A stretch of DNA of 64,000 bases from Mariniblastus sp964414815. GTDB lineage: Bacteria > Planctomycetota > Planctomycetia > Pirellulales > Pirellulaceae. The notes under the pieces are model-generated. The model was not told the DNA's origin and did no database searches. It saw only the letters and a program-made list of their open reading frames with translations. The stretch's first letter is position 1. Each line of letters opens with the position of its first letter. The stretch lies in the NCBI GenBank assembly GCA_964414815.1, contig CAYPXY010000019.1, positions 8,099 through 72,098 on the forward strand, read 5' to 3'. Shown in pieces: positions 62,265 through 64,000 of the stretch. Made by a program: the position numbers and the translations under genes.

Positions 62265-62960
62265 CTAACGGCGTCGTCGCGAAGCCATCAGCAATGAACA
62301 CAATCCTAACACGGCTGCTGAAGAAGGCTCTGGCACGGCAACGGTGACTTCAAATCGGGCATCGAAGTTAAGAGTGCCTCCAGCTGGATTGGTGGCAACG
62401 CCACCCGTATAAGTATTCACGAATCCACCACCAAAATTGGCGGCTGCCACCCGGGCAACACCCAATTCTGTATTGTCCAGATCGGAATTGGTAGACCAAC
62501 GAATGAAATACTGGGCTGTAGAACTCAACAAGTCATTGTTAAAATTCCATACCAAGTCGCTCAAAGCGCCGCCGTCGATCGCACCTCGAACATCGATGGA
62601 GTTGGTCGATACGGCTACCGGCGCCCCGGTAGCCCCGGCGTCTGTAAACAATTTAAGAAATAGATTTCCGGCTGTCGCATCGTTATTATCATTTGGAGAT
62701 TCAACAAACAAAATGCTCTTAAGCAAGAGTGAACCAGGCAACGGCAAATTCGCCCCAATATTGTCATGACTTGCCGCATTACCTGCGGTACCTCCCGGAA
62801 CATTTAACGTAAAACTCTGACTTCTGAAATTCGATTGCGAGCCAGCAGTTACCACTTCGCTGTGGTGGGCATTGTCCAAAATAATGTCCGCTTGAACTTG
62901 CGAGACCAGGATAGCCGAAACAAAAGCACTCAATAATAATCTCACCGATGTTCTACACAT
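62265..62960 (-). CDS. PEP-CTERM protein, 231 aa
   Basis: Start ATG 62960 has GGAGA seven to eight bases upstream and yields a signal peptide (MCRTSVRLLLSAFVSAILVS then QVQA). The mature protein is beta-rich and Asn/Gly-rich (FRSQSFTLNVPGGTAGNAAS, LPLPGSLLLKSILFVESPND, STAQYFIRWSTNSDLDNTEL). The C-terminus has AVPEPSSAAVLGLCSLLMAS then RRRR: PEP motif, helix and basic tail. No catalytic motif. It sits between the sialidase and the divergent GntR regulator, which could control it. Confidence 0.85.
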   Translation of the reverse strand: MCRTSVRLLLSAFVSAILVSQVQADIILDNAHHSEVVTAGSQSNFRSQSFTLNVPGGTAGNAASHDNIGANLPLPGSLLLKSILFVESPNDNNDATAGNLFLKLFTDAGATGAPVAVSTNSIDVRGAIDGGALSDLVWNFNNDLLSSTAQYFIRWSTNSDLDNTELGVARVAAANFGGGFVNTYTGGVATNPAGGTLNFDARFEVTVAVPEPSSAAVLGLCSLLMASRRRR

Positions 62961-63057
62961 GTTTTTTCTCCAATTGATCACGATTAACACAATTAACACA
63001 TTTGATCGATCAGAATCGATCACTACCGATCTTACCCGGACACACTTCCTTGTCAAT

Positions 63058-63074
63058 ATATTTTAACAAAATAT
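63058..63074. promoter_or_regulatory. AT-rich inverted repeat, candidate operator
   Basis: ATATTTT-AAC-AAAATAT is a perfect 7-bp inverted repeat in the divergent gap between the PEP-CTERM and GntR genes, about 98 bp before the PEP-CTERM start and 135 bp before the GntR start. GntR/FadR-type proteins bind palindromes in such positions; binding here is inference. Confidence 0.3.
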
Positions 63075-63208
63075 GAAATTTTCCTGTTTTCGATGAAATT
63101 TTGATGGTACAGGCTCTATTTTGAAAAGAAAATACGGTACAAACTATAGATCATTCCTGAATCAAATTACCTACAGGGTGTTCGATCATGATCGTTTAGG
63201 AGGCGGAA

Positions 63209-63892
63209 GTGCCAAAAACTTTGACGGAAAAGACCTATCTGAATTTACGAAAAGAGCTGATTTCTGGGGATTTGAAGCCAGGTCAGCGACTGGTATCGCG
63301 CGCCTTGGCCGAGCGACTCGGCGTCAGTTTGGCCCCGATCCGCGAGGCCATTGGGAGGCTGGCGGTGGAAGGATTTGTGGAACACGTTCCCGGATCCGGT
63401 TCGTTTGTCAAGAAAATTTCCCGGCAGGATTTGTACGAGCTGTTTGTCCTACGTGAAGCCCTTGAAAGTTGTGCCGCCGCGGAAGCCGCGCTCAACGGCC
63501 ACCCTGTCCAGTTCGATGAAATGGATTGGTTGTGTCAAACCTTTGAGGAACTTGCCGGCAAAATTGAAGGACCCAACGCCGATCAGGACATCATGAACCA
63601 GTGGGTCGATTGCGAGGAACGTTTTCACACGCTGCTGTTTGATGCAACCAAAAACCTGTTGCTGCAAAAAGTGGCGGGCAACTACCGGATGCAAATCCAG
63701 GTCTTCGAGGTGCAGCGTACTCGGCCCATGATCCTGACGAAATCGGTTGCTGACGATACCGCAAAAACTCACCGCGAGATCGCGCAAGCGATTCGTGAAC
63801 GCAATTCAGAACTCGCGCGAAGCCGAATGCTGGCTCATGTTCAACGAGGGCGCCAAACCATCATGAATTTTTTTACAACGGCGGACTCATAA
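63209..63892 (+). CDS. GntR-family (FadR/FCD) transcription regulator
   Basis: 227 residues from a GTG with a GGAGG site ahead. N-terminal winged helix (about 1-68): TEKTYLNLRKELISGDLKPG then SRALAERLGVSLAPIREAIG and VEGFVEHVPGSGSFVKKIS. The C-terminal all-helical FCD domain (about 75-215) contains the metal/ligand residues typical of the group (ELFVLREALESCAAAEA, DCEERFHTLLFDAT, KTHREIAQAIRERN). Such proteins usually sense small carboxylates or sugars. Divergently transcribed from a PEP-CTERM gene. Confidence 0.94.
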   Translation: MPKTLTEKTYLNLRKELISGDLKPGQRLVSRALAERLGVSLAPIREAIGRLAVEGFVEHVPGSGSFVKKISRQDLYELFVLREALESCAAAEAALNGHPVQFDEMDWLCQTFEELAGKIEGPNADQDIMNQWVDCEERFHTLLFDATKNLLLQKVAGNYRMQIQVFEVQRTRPMILTKSVADDTAKTHREIAQAIRERNSELARSRMLAHVQRGRQTIMNFFTTADS

Positions 63893-63927
63893 AACTACAA
63901 GAGAAGGACGGGAAAACCAGCCCCCCC

Positions 63928-64000
63928 TTAGGCGACCGGCAGATAAGAACGTACCCTAGTGTAGGCGAGTCGCTCCGCGACTCGCAACTCAGCGTCTGGG
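63928..64000 (-). mobile_element. Short inverted-repeat element, family 2, copy 3 (cut by window end)
   Basis: Starts TTAGGCGACCGGCAGATAAG, then ACGTACC and the palindrome GGCGAGTCGCTCCGCGACTC. The visible 73 bp match the reverse complement of 56976-57093 almost completely; about 45 bp should follow beyond the window. Confidence 0.85.

Overview
The window reads as a chromosomal piece of a Planctomycetota bacterium. Signs in the sequence are a secreted protein with the planctomycete N-terminal motif (LEQRHLLTG, 17344-19278), three proteins with C-terminal PEP-CTERM anchors, two very large Ser/Thr kinases fused to WD40 or TPR repeats, an ECF sigma factor overlapping one of those kinases, a DUF1570 protein, and moderate GC content with dense, mostly minus-strand genes. 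Genus cannot be told from the sequence alone. No rRNA, tRNA or CRISPR array was recognised.

Layout. 1-10.6 kb (minus): the 5' part of a HlyD/DevB-type membrane fusion protein; a small secreted protein; then a long same-strand run from a coiled-coil membrane protein through two tiny membrane proteins, MoxR ATPase, DUF58 protein, TgpA-like transglutaminase and a gingipain-type (C25) peptidase. 11-19.3 kb: an aspartate carbamoyltransferase-family protein, a CtpA-type S41 protease, a small unknown protein with its own terminator, an HExxH membrane protein, a YkgJ-type Cys-cluster protein and a secreted multidomain cyclophilin. 19.4-26.3 kb: a repeat-rich accessory zone with REP-like palindrome arrays, a Ser/Thr kinase with at least 16 WD40 repeats interrupted by a 100-N assembly gap, and a REP-associated tyrosine transposase (RAYT) embedded in the same palindromes. 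26.3-31.2 kb: a lipoprotein phosphatase/nuclease, a Flp pilin, a GTPase and a BBP2-type porin. 31.5-37.5 kb (minus): an apparent operon of pgi, a DUF6263-like protein, a Rieske protein, a large membrane protein and an ABC ATPase. 37.5-37.9 kb: a DUF433 antitoxin whose DUF5615-type toxin has lost its middle. 38-43.5 kb: gpmI, then a sigma factor/Ser-Thr kinase pair. 43.5-64 kb: a repetitive PEP-CTERM surface protein, an esterase, a class V aminotransferase, miaE, polA, thrC, an RsmB/NOP2 RNA methyltransferase, a parvulin, a DUF1570 protein, a PEP-CTERM sialidase, another PEP-CTERM protein and a GntR regulator.

Themes. Housekeeping metabolism and information genes (pgi, gpmI, pyrB-like, thrC, polA, miaE) sit among cell-surface and signalling genes. 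Three short mobile repeat families are scattered between them: REP-like palindromes with a GGAG foot that match a resident RAYT; a ~300-bp MITE-like element in three copies, one inserted with a 7-bp target duplication exactly in the overlapping stop codons of two convergent genes; and a ~118-bp inverted-repeat element, one copy of which supplies the stop codon of a parvulin gene. The most unusual objects are the RAYT/REP composite arrays, the two small-element insertions that remodel gene ends, and the internally deleted toxin.
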